From the NCBI RefSeq assembly GCF_003025555.1, contig NZ_PYMH01000009.1, forward strand, positions 1 through 64,000: 64,000 nt of DNA. Reading direction: 5' to 3'. This stretch comes from Photobacterium lutimaris. GTDB lineage: Bacteria > Pseudomonadota > Gammaproteobacteria > Enterobacterales > Vibrionaceae. The translations under genes and the position numbers were made by a program. The notes below the pieces were generated by a model. That model was not told the origin of the DNA, ran no database searches, and was given only the letters and a program-made list of their open reading frames with translations. The stretch's first letter is position 1. Each line of letters starts with the position of its first letter. Shown piece after piece: positions 7,901-17,143 of this stretch.

Positions 7901-8239
7901 CTACTCAACTTTACCGAAATATTCAGTCACGGTAGCGACAAAGCTCTCATCGTCACTGGTTGGATCATTATATTCAATCGAGTAGTAAGGCATGATGCTA
8001 TCTTTTAGCTTCTCCGCGATTTGAATTTCCAGATTATCGACACTGACCGTGCTGGTGACCTCATAAGTTTCAGCACGGTTGAGTTCCATCTCTTCAGCCT
8101 GATCTTTGGTTATACGCTGTGATTTAATTTCGGCCGATAACTCTTCATTAATTTGCTCAACACTGCTGTCAACGACCACATCATTCTGAGCAAAAGCACA
8201 GCCAGCACCAAACAGCAAAATCCATAGAATGTTTTTCAT
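7901..8239 (-). CDS. Small secreted protein, DUF1471/BhsA-like, paralogue of the next gene
   Basis: A 112-residue protein with a signal peptide MKNILWILLFGAGCAFA. The start at ATG 8239 follows AAGGTGG; GTG codons three and two codons upstream are possible but less likely. The C-terminal 60 residues (MELNRAETYEVTSTVSVDN to FVATVTEYFGKVE) align with those of the neighbour at 8377 (LNRAESFTVYTVSGKSKLDQ to AIVTGYYNKVE). The beta-alpha-beta layout and the ending resemble the DUF1471 periplasmic stress proteins (BhsA/YdgH), but this is a pattern-level match. It probably acts in the periplasm or envelope. Confidence 0.6.
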   Translation of the reverse strand: MKNILWILLFGAGCAFAQNDVVVDSSVEQINEELSAEIKSQRITKDQAEEMELNRAETYEVTSTVSVDNLEIQIAEKLKDSIMPYYSIEYNDPTSDDESFVATVTEYFGKVE

Positions 8240-8340
8240 AGCCACCACCTTAATTAATTATTAATCCCAATAAATTTAGTCTGTTGACAGCAAGGGCTTC
8301 GCTTCAAAAATAAGACTAGAAGGTAGGTAAGGGGCATAAA

Positions 8341-8364
8341 AAAAGGTGGCAGGGCCACCTTTTT
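8341..8364 (-). terminator. Terminator hairpin between the two small secreted protein genes
   Basis: AAAAGGTGGC and GCCACCTTTT pair around a 3-base loop, with A and T runs on the two sides so that it can work in both directions. It ends the transcript of the gene at 8377 and means the paralogue at 7901 needs its own promoter. Confidence 0.8.
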
Positions 8365-8376
8365 CAAGAAATTCAG

Positions 8377-8700
8377 CTATTCAACTTTGTTGTAATAGCC
8401 TGTCACTATCGCTTGGTAATTGCTGTCGTAACTACGCGGAACCACATAGGCAACAGAATAATATTCGAGATTTTTCTCTTTGATCTGACTGTACACCATC
8501 TGATCTAATTTGGATTTTCCCGAAACCGTGTAAACGGTAAATGATTCTGCTCGGTTCAACCCCATTGACGCTGCTTTACCCGTACTCACTTCGTAAGGAA
8601 CACCGTCAACTTTAGCAACTGGGTCGCAATCCTTAGCCACACCATCCTGAACAAACAAAGAAGAAGCCGCGAAAAACGTAACATACAACAACGATTTCAT
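8377..8700 (-). CDS. Small secreted protein, DUF1471/BhsA-like, paralogue of the previous gene
   Basis: A 107-residue protein with signal peptide MKSLLYVTFFAASSLFVQDGVA and then a lone Cys in KDCDPVAKVDG. Its C-terminal part shares the LNRAE core and the YYNKVE end with the gene at 7901, so the two arose by tandem duplication and have diverged strongly. AGGTAG precedes the ATG. No catalytic motif is visible. A DUF1471-like envelope stress role is a guess based on size, signal peptide and fold pattern. Confidence 0.6.
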   Translation of the reverse strand: MKSLLYVTFFAASSLFVQDGVAKDCDPVAKVDGVPYEVSTGKAASMGLNRAESFTVYTVSGKSKLDQMVYSQIKEKNLEYYSVAYVVPRSYDSNYQAIVTGYYNKVE

Positions 8701-8783
8701 GTTGGACTACCTATGTTCGACTACACCCTATAAAGTTAGCCAAGGAATCCATATTCGCGAACATAGGCTCAAATTAATCGATT

Positions 8784-9671
8784 CTAGATAATCGTACGCC
8801 CTAGTGATATCACAACCCGGCGGTTTTTATTACGGCCAATTGGCGTACTGTTGTCAGCAACAGGGCGGCGTTCACCGTATGCTTCAACCTGTATTCGGTC
8901 TTCTGGAAGGCCCATCGCCATAAAGTACTCTTCAAGGCGCTCAGCACGACGCTCAGACAAAGCTTGATTTTCTGTTTTTCCACCTTGGCTATCGGTATAG
9001 GCCGCAACCAAAACCAAATCAACATCATCGCTATAGCGAACAAAGTCCGCAATCTGAGCCAGTCGCTGCTGGGAAGCTTTATTAAGCTGATCGCTACCCT
9101 GATCATAGTGAAGTACCGTGAAGGCGATATCTTCAAAGCTGTAAGGCAGCAAATTATCCAGGCACTGACTGAACTGAACATAAGCCGGACGGAAAGTCAC
9201 CGCCGACAACGCCACATCAATACGCTTATTTCGTTGCTGCCAATCCTGATAACTAAACGTTGGATAACGCCCTGCTTCCAGCTCAGACAATATGACCCAA
9301 GCCGTTTGGCCGCCAACATAGCCATCGAACTGCTTAAAGAACGTCAGGTTAGTGATCGGCTGTGCTGCATCTCCCGGCATCCAGCGCGGTGGCATCGACA
9401 CAAGATTGACATCGCGAGTCTCCCCCATCGGCCGACGCATTTTCAGTTCGAAATCGAGATTAATTTTCTTGCTGGCTTTCGACGTGAACTGGGCCTCGCC
9501 ATAATTGGGGATAGTATGAAGCATCCGGCATTCAAGCGGTGTATCTACGGCCACTTTCCATATCGACTGTGCTGGTTGGGCAACATAGACAGATGTTGCG
9601 CTCGCAGCACTGGCCATCACCATGCAGAGCAGTGATACCATTGTGCAATATTGAATTTTCGAGATAGCCAT
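8784..9671 (-). CDS. motY: MotY, T-ring component of the sodium-driven polar flagellar motor
   Basis: A 295-residue protein starting at ATG 9671 (GGTGG five bases upstream; ATG 9683 is an alternative). A signal peptide ending in MASAASA precedes an N-terminal MotY domain (SKASKKINLDFELKMRRPMG, WMPGDAAQPITNLTFFKQ, YPTFSYQDWQ) that binds the basal body. The C-terminal OmpA-like peptidoglycan-binding domain (about 185-290) contains DLVLVAAYTDSQG, LSERRAERLEEYF and NKNRRVVISLGR. MotY with MotX forms the T ring that holds PomA/PomB stators in Vibrio. The gene is divergent from rnt. Confidence 0.95.
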   Translation of the reverse strand: MAISKIQYCTMVSLLCMVMASAASATSVYVAQPAQSIWKVAVDTPLECRMLHTIPNYGEAQFTSKASKKINLDFELKMRRPMGETRDVNLVSMPPRWMPGDAAQPITNLTFFKQFDGYVGGQTAWVILSELEAGRYPTFSYQDWQQRNKRIDVALSAVTFRPAYVQFSQCLDNLLPYSFEDIAFTVLHYDQGSDQLNKASQQRLAQIADFVRYSDDVDLVLVAAYTDSQGGKTENQALSERRAERLEEYFMAMGLPEDRIQVEAYGERRPVADNSTPIGRNKNRRVVISLGRTII

Positions 9672-9885
9672 TTTTCCACCCATTGCTGCTGTCCTGCCCT
9701 TCACACTAGCTCTACGTGCGAGATAAATTTGCGGCTCGTTATTGTATCGGAAAATAACGATAAAACTTTATACCCATGTAACCTCCCCTTTCTGCTGCAC
9801 AATTTTGCATCTGGGCAGGGAAAGGTTTAGCTCATCCATCGAATCTGACATAATGGCCGACTATTTTACATTGATTTGCCGGTTT

Positions 9886-10554
9886 ATGAGCCAAGATAAC
9901 GAACTAAATACTTTGAAGAGTCGCTTTCGCGGCTACTTCCCTGTCGTCATTGACGTAGAAACTGCAGGCTTCAATGCCAAAACAGATGCATTGCTTGAGA
10001 TCTGTGCCGTCACACTTCAGATGGATGAGGATGGTTGGCTGAAGCCGGCGACCACCCTCCACTACCATATCGCCCCGTTCGAAGGCGCAGTGATCCACAA
10101 AGAAGCTTTGGACTTCAACGGCATTCGAGACCCATTCAGCCCGCTACGTGGTGCGGTTTCAGAAGAAACGGCTCTGAAAGAGATCTACAAGCAGATCCGC
10201 AAAGAACAAAAAGCGGCAGGTTGCTCTCGTGCCATCATGGTTGCGCATAATGCCAACTTCGACCACAGCTTTGTCATGGCGGCTTCAGCGCGCGCGAAAT
10301 TGAAACGCAACCCATTCCATCCTTTTGCGACATTCGATACTGCAGCATTGAGCGGCTTGGCATTCGGACAGACCGTATTAGCCAAAGCATGTGCCACGGC
10401 AGGGATCGCATTTGATAACAAAGAAGCCCATTCAGCCCTATACGATACCGAAAGAACGGCTGAGTTATTTTGTGAGATTGTTAACAAATGGAAAAAGTTG
10501 GGTGGTTGGCCACTGCTAGAAAGTCAAACAGACGATAGCGCCGACACCGAATAA
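9886..10554 (+). CDS. rnt: Ribonuclease T
   Basis: A 222-residue DEDDh exonuclease that trims the 3' ends of tRNA and other stable RNAs. Catalytic residues are all visible: Asp23 and Glu25 in VVIDVETAGF, Asp126 in HNANFDHS, His182 and Asp187 in AHSALYDTER. ATG 9886 was chosen by alignment with E. coli RNase T (215 residues, starting close to RFRGFYPVVID); upstream in-frame codons would add an unconserved segment. The region before the ATG has no strong ribosome binding site. Ends before a hairpin at 10584. Confidence 0.95.
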   Translation: MSQDNELNTLKSRFRGYFPVVIDVETAGFNAKTDALLEICAVTLQMDEDGWLKPATTLHYHIAPFEGAVIHKEALDFNGIRDPFSPLRGAVSEETALKEIYKQIRKEQKAAGCSRAIMVAHNANFDHSFVMAASARAKLKRNPFHPFATFDTAALSGLAFGQTVLAKACATAGIAFDNKEAHSALYDTERTAELFCEIVNKWKKLGGWPLLESQTDDSADTE

Positions 10555-10583
10555 CTCAAACAAAACCAACTCATCAGACCTCC

Positions 10584-10612
10584 GACCAAGCCCTTTAAGT
10601 ACGGGCTTGGTC
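10584..10612 (+). terminator. Hairpin after rnt
   Basis: GACCAAGCCC and GGGCTTGGTC form a perfect 10-base-pair stem with a 9-base loop, 30 bases after the rnt stop. The following sequence (ACACTTCTATTC) is only modestly T-rich. Confidence 0.65.
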
Positions 10613-10963
10613 ACACTTCTATTCAAACAAGCTCATAGTTTTAAGCGATTGTTTTAAACACAAGCTAATTAAACATTGCTCAATTAGACATGTTTTTCAA
10701 AAACAATACGTTACACTAGGTTAACAATTCTAAATTCCCGCTTTATACTGCCTCAACTGTTTCATATTGTTTCAAGTGGTATCACCACATGAACGATAAC
10801 CTCTGGCTATTTATCGTTTGTGTGTCCCTTCGTGCGGACAATTATGCTGTTCCCCTGTCGTCAAGGGCCCCTTCCGAAACCCGTGGTTCAGTAACACCTT
10901 TTTGCGTTTTCATTCATGGATCGAAGAACAAGAAGTCACTCACTCTAAAAGGTACGCATAATA
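10613..10963 (+). promoter_or_regulatory. Leader and promoter region of fadL-volA
   Basis: About 350 bases with no convincing gene; a 60-codon frame at 10789 overlapping the fadL start lacks coding character. The sequence is AT-rich and then carries the FadR-like palindrome at 10777-10787. It presumably holds the fadL promoter. Confidence 0.5.
10777..10787. promoter_or_regulatory. Possible FadR-like operator upstream of fadL
   Basis: TGGTATCACCA is a perfect palindrome that matches the FadR core TGGTCNGACCA at all but the two symmetric inner positions. In E. coli, fadL is controlled by FadR. The better FadR match at 52167 supports FadR regulation in this genome. Two mismatches make this call tentative. 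Confidence 0.35.
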
Positions 10964-12187
10964 ATGACTAAGAAAATTACTCTAACGGCGCTCGCCGTAT
11001 CCGCTGCGCTACTCAGTATCAATGCCCATTCCGCCGGCTTCCAAGTTAACGAACATTCTGCCTCTGGCCTTGGCCGCGCATTCTCTGGGGAAGTGGCAGT
11101 CGCAGACAATGCATCAGTCCTTGCCCGTAACCCAGCGGCGATGATGATGTTCGACCGGATGCAGTTTTCCGGTGCAATCTCTTATATTGACCCACAAATC
11201 GATATCGAGGCGCAAACTATCGGTGAAACCGCCAAAGATGTTGCGCCAACCGCAGTGGTTCCAGCTGGCTACTTCATCCAACCGATCAACGATAAGTTTG
11301 CTTGGGGCTTGGCGATGTTTACCAACTACGGTTTTGCCACCGAGTACCCTTCTGATTTCCACTTTGGTACCGATGCAGGTACAACAGACCTCCTTACCCT
11401 GAACCTTAACCCGAATATTGCTTACCGTATCAATGAACAATTTAGCATTGGCGCTGGGGTTAACTTGGTTTATGCAGATGCCGAACTACTTCGCCATTAT
11501 GGTGGCCTGAACCCAACGAACCCAAGTGCAGATTTCCTAAAACTAGAAGGGGATACTTGGGAGTGGGGCTGGAATATCGGCTTACTATATGAACTGAACA
11601 AAGATAACCGATTCGGACTGAGCTACCGCTCGGAAGTTGAATTGAAATTTGATGGTGACTTCACCGACTACACCGGTGCATTTCTAAAAGACGGTAATGC
11701 TGGCGATACAGTACCTGGGTCACTGAACGTGATCACCCCAGCTATCGCTGAGTTTGGTGGCTTCCATCAGCTTAACAGCCAATGGGCGGTGCATTACGGC
11801 GTACAGTGGGTGCAGTGGAGCAAGTTCGATGAGCTACGTGCGACCAGTGATCAATGTGTCGACAATGTGTGCCTACTGAAAGAAGAAGATTATGACGACA
11901 ACTTCCGCTACTCCATTGGTGCCACTTACAACCTAAACCCTGACTGGATCCTCCGTGCCGGCTTTGCGTTCGATGAACAAGCTGGCCAATCAACCCTAAG
12001 TATCCCTGATACCGATCGTTACTGGTATTCAGCTGGCTTTACCTACAACTATACCAGCCAGATGACGTTCGACTTTGGCTTTACCTACCTCTACGGCAAG
12101 AGCAATAGCTTCAAAGAAAGCGGCGAGACATTCCATGCCACCAATGATGCGTACCTAACCTCTGCGCAGATTAATTACATCTTCTGA
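10964..12187 (+). CDS. fadL: FadL-type outer-membrane long-chain fatty acid transporter
   Basis: A 407-residue OmpP1/FadL protein. A signal peptide ends at SINAHSA, and the mature N-terminus GFQVNEHSASGLGRAFSG is the inner plug motif of the family, followed by NPAAMMMFDRMQ. The rest is alternating beta-strand sequence ending in an aromatic residue (INYIF), as expected for a barrel. It imports long-chain fatty acids across the outer membrane. volA follows 40 bases later in the same direction, as in Vibrio cholerae, so fatty acids released by VolA can be taken up by FadL. Confidence 0.93.
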   Translation: MTKKITLTALAVSAALLSINAHSAGFQVNEHSASGLGRAFSGEVAVADNASVLARNPAAMMMFDRMQFSGAISYIDPQIDIEAQTIGETAKDVAPTAVVPAGYFIQPINDKFAWGLAMFTNYGFATEYPSDFHFGTDAGTTDLLTLNLNPNIAYRINEQFSIGAGVNLVYADAELLRHYGGLNPTNPSADFLKLEGDTWEWGWNIGLLYELNKDNRFGLSYRSEVELKFDGDFTDYTGAFLKDGNAGDTVPGSLNVITPAIAEFGGFHQLNSQWAVHYGVQWVQWSKFDELRATSDQCVDNVCLLKEEDYDDNFRYSIGATYNLNPDWILRAGFAFDEQAGQSTLSIPDTDRYWYSAGFTYNYTSQMTFDFGFTYLYGKSNSFKESGETFHATNDAYLTSAQINYIF

Positions 12188-12227
12188 TCCGCTAGGTAGA
12201 CATAAATTCAGTTAAGGGAACACTAGA

Positions 12228-14633
12228 ATGAACAAAAGTATTTTAGCACTGAGCATTGCAGCCTCACTGGCACTGGCAGGTTGCGGCAACGACGCCAAAG
12301 TCGAAAATAAAGTCAGCTACGAAGATCACATCGTAAAAAGCCTGGAAGCCGATACCAAAATCAAATTTGATGTATTGACGGCCCCTATCCTGCCAACGTT
12401 TTTGGCCATGGACAGCACTGATGGGACACTCTCTACTGAAGGGAGTGTGGGTGACGAAAATTATAGCACTGACCTATCTGACCCGCTCACCGCACTGGGT
12501 AAAACAGACGGTTGGAGTGTGTCACAGCCGATTGTATTGCCGTTTAATGGCAAGCTGGATGCCGCGAGTGCTTTGAATGCCTTCCACCTTATAGAGACAA
12601 CCAGTCCTTTGGCTGGTACCCCTCAACTAATTAAAGTACTAAAGCGTGGAATCAAGGAAGATTACATGCTAGTTCCAGGTGATGGAAATATCACTATTTT
12701 TCCGAATTCACCATTAAATCCGAAATCAAACTATATGTTTGCCCTGACCGATAGCCTGCTTGATAATGGCGGTGAGCCAGTCGGTATGTCTGAATCCTAT
12801 GCTGCACTGAAGACAACAGTAAAACCACCAAGCAGTGATCTGATTAGCGCCCAGAAAGTGACCCACGCCATCGAGGCAACTATTGCCGCTGTAGAAAGCA
12901 TAGATCCTAACTCAATCATCTACTCAAGCTGGTTCACCACCGCTTCTGTCGGTGATGTGCTTGATACCACAAAAGCCATCATTGCCCAGACAATAGGCAC
13001 AGTTCAAGCTGGCGGAAAAGCAGAAGATATTCTGAAGGGTGAAGCCAATCCGAATAATGTGGATTTGTCTACTCTGTACCAGATGAATATAAGTGAAGTC
13101 ACTGATATTGAATTATTCTTTAACAACAACGCGACCCTACGAGCACTGGTTGGCGATGACCAAGCAACTCTAGGTGCGTTAGCTAAGGATTACAATGATA
13201 ATGGAATAAAGATTTATACTGGTACTGTTAGCTTGCCAAACTTCCTCAACAGCAACACTGAAGGTGAAGCATGGAAGAAAACCCCTTGGCAGAGTGCAGT
13301 ACCTAGCCTTGCCAAAATCAGCAATGTCATGACCAACGGCTCTGATGCTGATAAAGCTGCAGTTCAGGCATCATTAGACGGTATCGATATTGCCAAGCTG
13401 CTTGCTGGCGACAGCGCCGAGTTCATCAAGCTGATTGGCCTTAAAGTCACGCTAGCTGATGGTTCGCAACTTGACGAAGAGCGTCTAGTGACCCAGTACA
13501 GCCCACTACCGCAAATACAATCGGTTGACCAAGTGCCGGTTCTGATGATCCTCCCGCCTAACGCAACACCGGGTGCTGTCGTTTACCAGCACGGTATTAC
13601 TTCAGTTAAAGAAACAGCTTACCTGTTTGGTGCCCAGCATATCGATGCTGCAGTGGATAACTCTCTTGCTCCGAAAGCCATCGTCGCGATTGACCATCCG
13701 TTGCACGGTGAACGTGCGCTCGAAGATGGCACTGTAACGACAGGAGCAACCGCTGACGTTTACATGAACCTCGAGTACTTAAACGTTGCCCGTGACAATA
13801 TTCGCCAGAGTATCATTGATGATCTCGGTGTTCGTACATCACTAACCGTCATGGCAATGAGTGGACTACCTACCTTCCCAAGCTTGAATGTTGCGGATGT
13901 CAGCTTCTTCGGCCACTCACTGGGCGCGATTACCGGTATTGGTACCTACCGTTTGGGTAATGACAATATGGGGATTCCTGAAGCGGATGCGATGTTTAAC
14001 TTTACCTCCGGGGCATTTGCCAACCCGGGCGGTGGCATCCCATCATTATTGCTTGAATCTAAGACTTTTGGACCAACTATCAAGCATTCACTCATGTTGG
14101 GAGCAGAAGACGCAGCATACCTAGGTGCCTGCGGCAGTGCTGAAGATGGCGCTGCTTGTTTCACGACTTTCTATGACAGCCTAGATGAAACAACCCAGGC
14201 AAAAGTTGACGGTACATTTACCGCCTTTGCCTATGCTGCTCAAACAGTGTTGGATACCGTTGACCCATACAATCTTGGACGTGATGTAGAAGGCCCTGTA
14301 TATGTCATGCAGGCGGCTAATGACAGCGTCATACCAAACCAGACAGCCAAGTATGGCATCATTGGTGGCACGGAACCGTTAACAAAACAACTGGGCCTGA
14401 AAGACCTGACACAATATACCTCAGGTGAAGTCGCCCACATCGCCCGCTTCAATATCGACTCCAAAGCACAACACAGCACGGTAATCGGCCCACAATTAGT
14501 TGATGGTGAAGGAAATGCTATTGATCCTGTAACCGCCAAAGCTGCAACCAATGAAGCTCAACTACAAGTCGCCACCTTCTCAGCAAACGCGGGACAAGGC
14601 GTGGTGGTAGGTAATGACACGCTGATAAAATAA
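12228..14633 (+). CDS. volA: VolA-like surface lipoprotein lysophospholipase
   Basis: An 801-residue lipoprotein. The lipobox ALAGC follows a short hydrophobic signal, so it is anchored by lipid. The alpha/beta-hydrolase nucleophile motif GHSLG places catalytic Ser at residue 564. Other family segments include VVYQHGITSVKE and AIDHPLHGERAL before it. It matches the Pla-1/cef/VolA extracellular lipase family. V. cholerae VolA is exposed on the cell surface and hydrolyses lysophosphatidylcholine, feeding fatty acid to FadL. Adjacent fadL strongly supports the assignment. Confidence 0.9.
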   Translation: MNKSILALSIAASLALAGCGNDAKVENKVSYEDHIVKSLEADTKIKFDVLTAPILPTFLAMDSTDGTLSTEGSVGDENYSTDLSDPLTALGKTDGWSVSQPIVLPFNGKLDAASALNAFHLIETTSPLAGTPQLIKVLKRGIKEDYMLVPGDGNITIFPNSPLNPKSNYMFALTDSLLDNGGEPVGMSESYAALKTTVKPPSSDLISAQKVTHAIEATIAAVESIDPNSIIYSSWFTTASVGDVLDTTKAIIAQTIGTVQAGGKAEDILKGEANPNNVDLSTLYQMNISEVTDIELFFNNNATLRALVGDDQATLGALAKDYNDNGIKIYTGTVSLPNFLNSNTEGEAWKKTPWQSAVPSLAKISNVMTNGSDADKAAVQASLDGIDIAKLLAGDSAEFIKLIGLKVTLADGSQLDEERLVTQYSPLPQIQSVDQVPVLMILPPNATPGAVVYQHGITSVKETAYLFGAQHIDAAVDNSLAPKAIVAIDHPLHGERALEDGTVTTGATADVYMNLEYLNVARDNIRQSIIDDLGVRTSLTVMAMSGLPTFPSLNVADVSFFGHSLGAITGIGTYRLGNDNMGIPEADAMFNFTSGAFANPGGGIPSLLLESKTFGPTIKHSLMLGAEDAAYLGACGSAEDGAACFTTFYDSLDETTQAKVDGTFTAFAYAAQTVLDTVDPYNLGRDVEGPVYVMQAANDSVIPNQTAKYGIIGGTEPLTKQLGLKDLTQYTSGEVAHIARFNIDSKAQHSTVIGPQLVDGEGNAIDPVTAKAATNEAQLQVATFSANAGQGVVVGNDTLIK

Positions 14634-14655
14634 CCCTATTGACATAAGTCTCAAC

Positions 14656-14687
14656 CAAAAAGGCTAGCCATTCGGCTAGCCTTTTTT
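14656..14687. terminator. Strong bidirectional terminator between volA and the peroxiredoxin gene
   Basis: AAAAAGGCTAGCC and GGCTAGCCTTTTTT pair around the loop ATTC. The convergent genes volA (plus) and prx (minus) can both use it. Confidence 0.9.
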
Positions 14688-14742
14688 ATCTGTACTCACC
14701 GCCAAACCGAATTAATGCTCAGCGACAAGTCAACACACAGAC

Positions 14743-15348
14743 TTACAGGTCGTCAGTGTGCTCAGACAAGTACGCAGCAACACCTTGTGGTGACGCATCC
14801 ATACCCTCTTTACCTTTTTCCCACTGGGCTGGGCACACTTCGCCATGCTCTTCGTGGAACTGCAGGGCATCAACCATACGCAACATTTCATCGATATTAC
14901 GGCCCAGTGGTAGGTCATTAACGACCTGATGGCGCACCACGCCTTCTTTGTCGATCAAGAATGAGCCACGGAATGCCACACCAGCCTCAGGATGCTCAAC
15001 ATCGTAAGCCTGACAAATTTCATGCTTGGTATCCGCAATCAGCGGGTATTGAACAGGGCCGATACCGCCGTCTTCTACGGCGGTATTTCGCCATGCATTG
15101 TGCGAGAACTGAGAATCGATAGACACCCCAATCACTTCCACACCTTTGGCCTGGAAGTCAGCAAAACGCTTGTCAAAGGCGATCAGTTCCGATGGGCAAA
15201 CGAATGTGAAATCAAGTGGGTAGAAAAACAGCACCGCAGGCTTGCCTGCAAGATGGCTGTGTAGGTTGAAGGCATCAACAATTTCACCGTTGCCAAGCAC
15301 TGCTGCAGCAGTAAAGTCCGGAGCCGGACGGCTAACTAGAACACTCAT
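14743..15348 (-). CDS. Typical 2-Cys peroxiredoxin (AhpC/TSA family)
   Basis: A 201-residue thiol peroxidase that reduces hydrogen peroxide and organic peroxides. The peroxidatic Cys51 is in FTFVCPSEL and the resolving Cys172 is in GEVCPAQW. The start at ATG 15348 follows GGAG; an ATG 11 codons upstream would add an unconserved tail. The GGIG motif is present but the C-terminal YF motif linked to overoxidation sensitivity is missing, so the enzyme may be robust to high peroxide. No ahpF lies beside it, suggesting thioredoxin as reductant. A palindromic element lies in its leader at 15373-15394. Confidence 0.93.
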   Translation of the reverse strand: MSVLVSRPAPDFTAAAVLGNGEIVDAFNLHSHLAGKPAVLFFYPLDFTFVCPSELIAFDKRFADFQAKGVEVIGVSIDSQFSHNAWRNTAVEDGGIGPVQYPLIADTKHEICQAYDVEHPEAGVAFRGSFLIDKEGVVRHQVVNDLPLGRNIDEMLRMVDALQFHEEHGEVCPAQWEKGKEGMDASPQGVAAYLSEHTDDL

Positions 15349-15372
15349 AACAAACTCCATGTTATAGACTTG

Positions 15373-15394
15373 GGTTATCATGTCTTTGATAACC
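15373..15394. promoter_or_regulatory. Dyad in the peroxiredoxin leader
   Basis: GGTTATCA and TGATAACC form a perfect 8-base inverted repeat with a 6-base spacer, 25-46 bases upstream of the prx start codon. It could be an operator or a leader hairpin. It does not match the OxyR consensus well enough to name a regulator. Confidence 0.4.
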
Positions 15395-15662
15395 GGGTCA
15401 AAGTAAGGTCAAACAGTAATATCTATGTACTACTGCCGAATATTCATACCAAAATGGCGAAACAAGTATAGACAGGGTAATGTGACAAGGCTTAGACATG
15501 CAGCACAATAAAAGAAAATTCCCTCACAACATGAATTTTTATTCTACATGTTGTAAATTGATTTCCTTTGAGCAAAACAGCCAAAACAAATAAGAAATAT
15601 TGCGCATAATGCGCAAACTTCAAGCAACTCACGACATAACACAATGGACGGATCTTAAGTTT

Positions 15663-16985
15663 ATGAACCCAGTAGTAATATCGGTATGCGTCATGCTTTT
15701 ACTCGCATTGTTGCGAGTAAACGTTGTTGTCGCGCTTACCTTCAGTGCCATTATTGGTGGCCTGATTGGCGGGATGCCTCTTTCAGAAACCATTTCAGCT
15801 TTCGAAGGCGGCTTGGGTGGTGGTGCTACCACGGCATTGAGCTATGCCATGCTCGGTACTTTTGCTGTTGCGATTTCTCGCTCTGGCATTACCGATGTCC
15901 TAGCACAAAAGGTGATCAAACGTATCAGCGGCCATGACAATGCCGCTGCTGCGACAGGCGTTAAGTATTCTGTTTTAATCATTCTTGTACTTCTAGCCAT
16001 TTCTTCTCAGAATGCGATCCCAGTTCACATTGCGTTTATCCCAATTGTGATCCCTCCCCTGCTTCACGTTTTCGCCAAGCTAAAAATTGACCGCCGCCTG
16101 ATTGCCTGTGTGCTGACATTTGGTCTAGTAACGCCATACATGGTGTTGCCTGTTGGCTTCGGTGGTATCTTCCTGAATAACATCCTGCTAAAGAACTTGC
16201 ACGATAACGGCCTTGACGTCACTGCCAGCCAAGTGCCGTTCGCGATGCTACTTCCTGCACTGGGGATGATTTTCGGCTTGCTGGTTGCGACGTTCTTCAC
16301 CTACCGCAAACCTCGCGAGTACTCAGAAGAGCAGATCCTAGCGGCTGAGCCTGAGCACAAAGCAATCAACATGCAGCATGTCTACATCGCTGTGGGTGCG
16401 ATTGTGGCAGCTCTGGGTGCCCAGCTGTATAGCGGATCGATGATCATCGGCGGCCTTGTGGGCTTTATGGTTTTCACCTTTGGTGGTGTGATCAAATGGA
16501 AGGAAACCCACGATGTCTTCACCAAGGGTGTTCACATGATGGCCATGATCGGCTTTATCATGATCGCAGCAGCCGGGTTTGCCTCTGTCATGAAAGCTAC
16601 CGGTGGTGTTGAAACACTGGTTAACTCGCTGGCTGATATCATCGGTGACAACAAGCCATTGGCTTCACTGCTGATGCTAGTGGTTGGTCTTCTGGTGACT
16701 ATGGGGATCGGTTCTTCATTCTCGACCATCCCAATTCTGGCAACCATTTACGTACCGCTATGTCTGACTTTTGGTTTCTCTCCTCTGGCAACCGTTGCCT
16801 TGGTGGGTACCGCAGCAGCACTTGGCGATGCCGGTTCACCAGCCTCTGACTCAACACTCGGCCCTACAGCTGGCTTGAATGCTGATGGACAGCACGAGCA
16901 CGTCTGGGACTCGGTGGTACCGACATTCCTGCACTACAACCTGCCACTCATTGCCTTCGGCTGGCTTGCCTCTATGGTGCTTTAA
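15663..16985 (+). CDS. Na+/H+ antiporter-superfamily permease (YuiF-like)
   Basis: A 440-residue polytopic membrane protein (about 11-12 segments). The start ATG 15663 (MNPVVISVCVML) gives the family N-terminus; an in-frame ATG at 15600 would add 21 polar residues. Motifs include SYAMLGTFAVAISRSG, LPVGFGGIFL and the C-terminal GDAGSPASDSTLGPTAGLN, typical of the group related to Bacillus YuiF, a member of which transports histidine. The real substrate here is unknown. It stands alone between two terminators. Confidence 0.8.
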   Translation: MNPVVISVCVMLLLALLRVNVVVALTFSAIIGGLIGGMPLSETISAFEGGLGGGATTALSYAMLGTFAVAISRSGITDVLAQKVIKRISGHDNAAAATGVKYSVLIILVLLAISSQNAIPVHIAFIPIVIPPLLHVFAKLKIDRRLIACVLTFGLVTPYMVLPVGFGGIFLNNILLKNLHDNGLDVTASQVPFAMLLPALGMIFGLLVATFFTYRKPREYSEEQILAAEPEHKAINMQHVYIAVGAIVAALGAQLYSGSMIIGGLVGFMVFTFGGVIKWKETHDVFTKGVHMMAMIGFIMIAAAGFASVMKATGGVETLVNSLADIIGDNKPLASLLMLVVGLLVTMGIGSSFSTIPILATIYVPLCLTFGFSPLATVALVGTAAALGDAGSPASDSTLGPTAGLNADGQHEHVWDSVVPTFLHYNLPLIAFGWLASMVL

Positions 16986-17024
16986 CTCAATTTATCTTAA
17001 GTCGATAACGACACATACCAAACA

Positions 17025-17056
17025 GGCCAGCCGGTTTTCCGGCTGGTCTTTTTTTT
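17025..17056 (+). terminator. Terminator after the YuiF-like permease
   Basis: GGCCAGCCGG and CCGGCTGGTC pair around TTTT (one G-T wobble), followed by an 8-base T run. Confidence 0.9.
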
Positions 17057-17143
17057 GCCTAACAAAGCCAACCAAATTAAATGTTTATTTAGACAATTGC
17101 TGTTCTATAGTTCATTCAGGGAGTTTTATATCAGAGGTAAAAT

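Noticed and set aside
10789..10971. A 60-codon frame just before fadL
   Set aside because: It overlaps the fadL start, contains no recognisable motif and looks like leader sequence.
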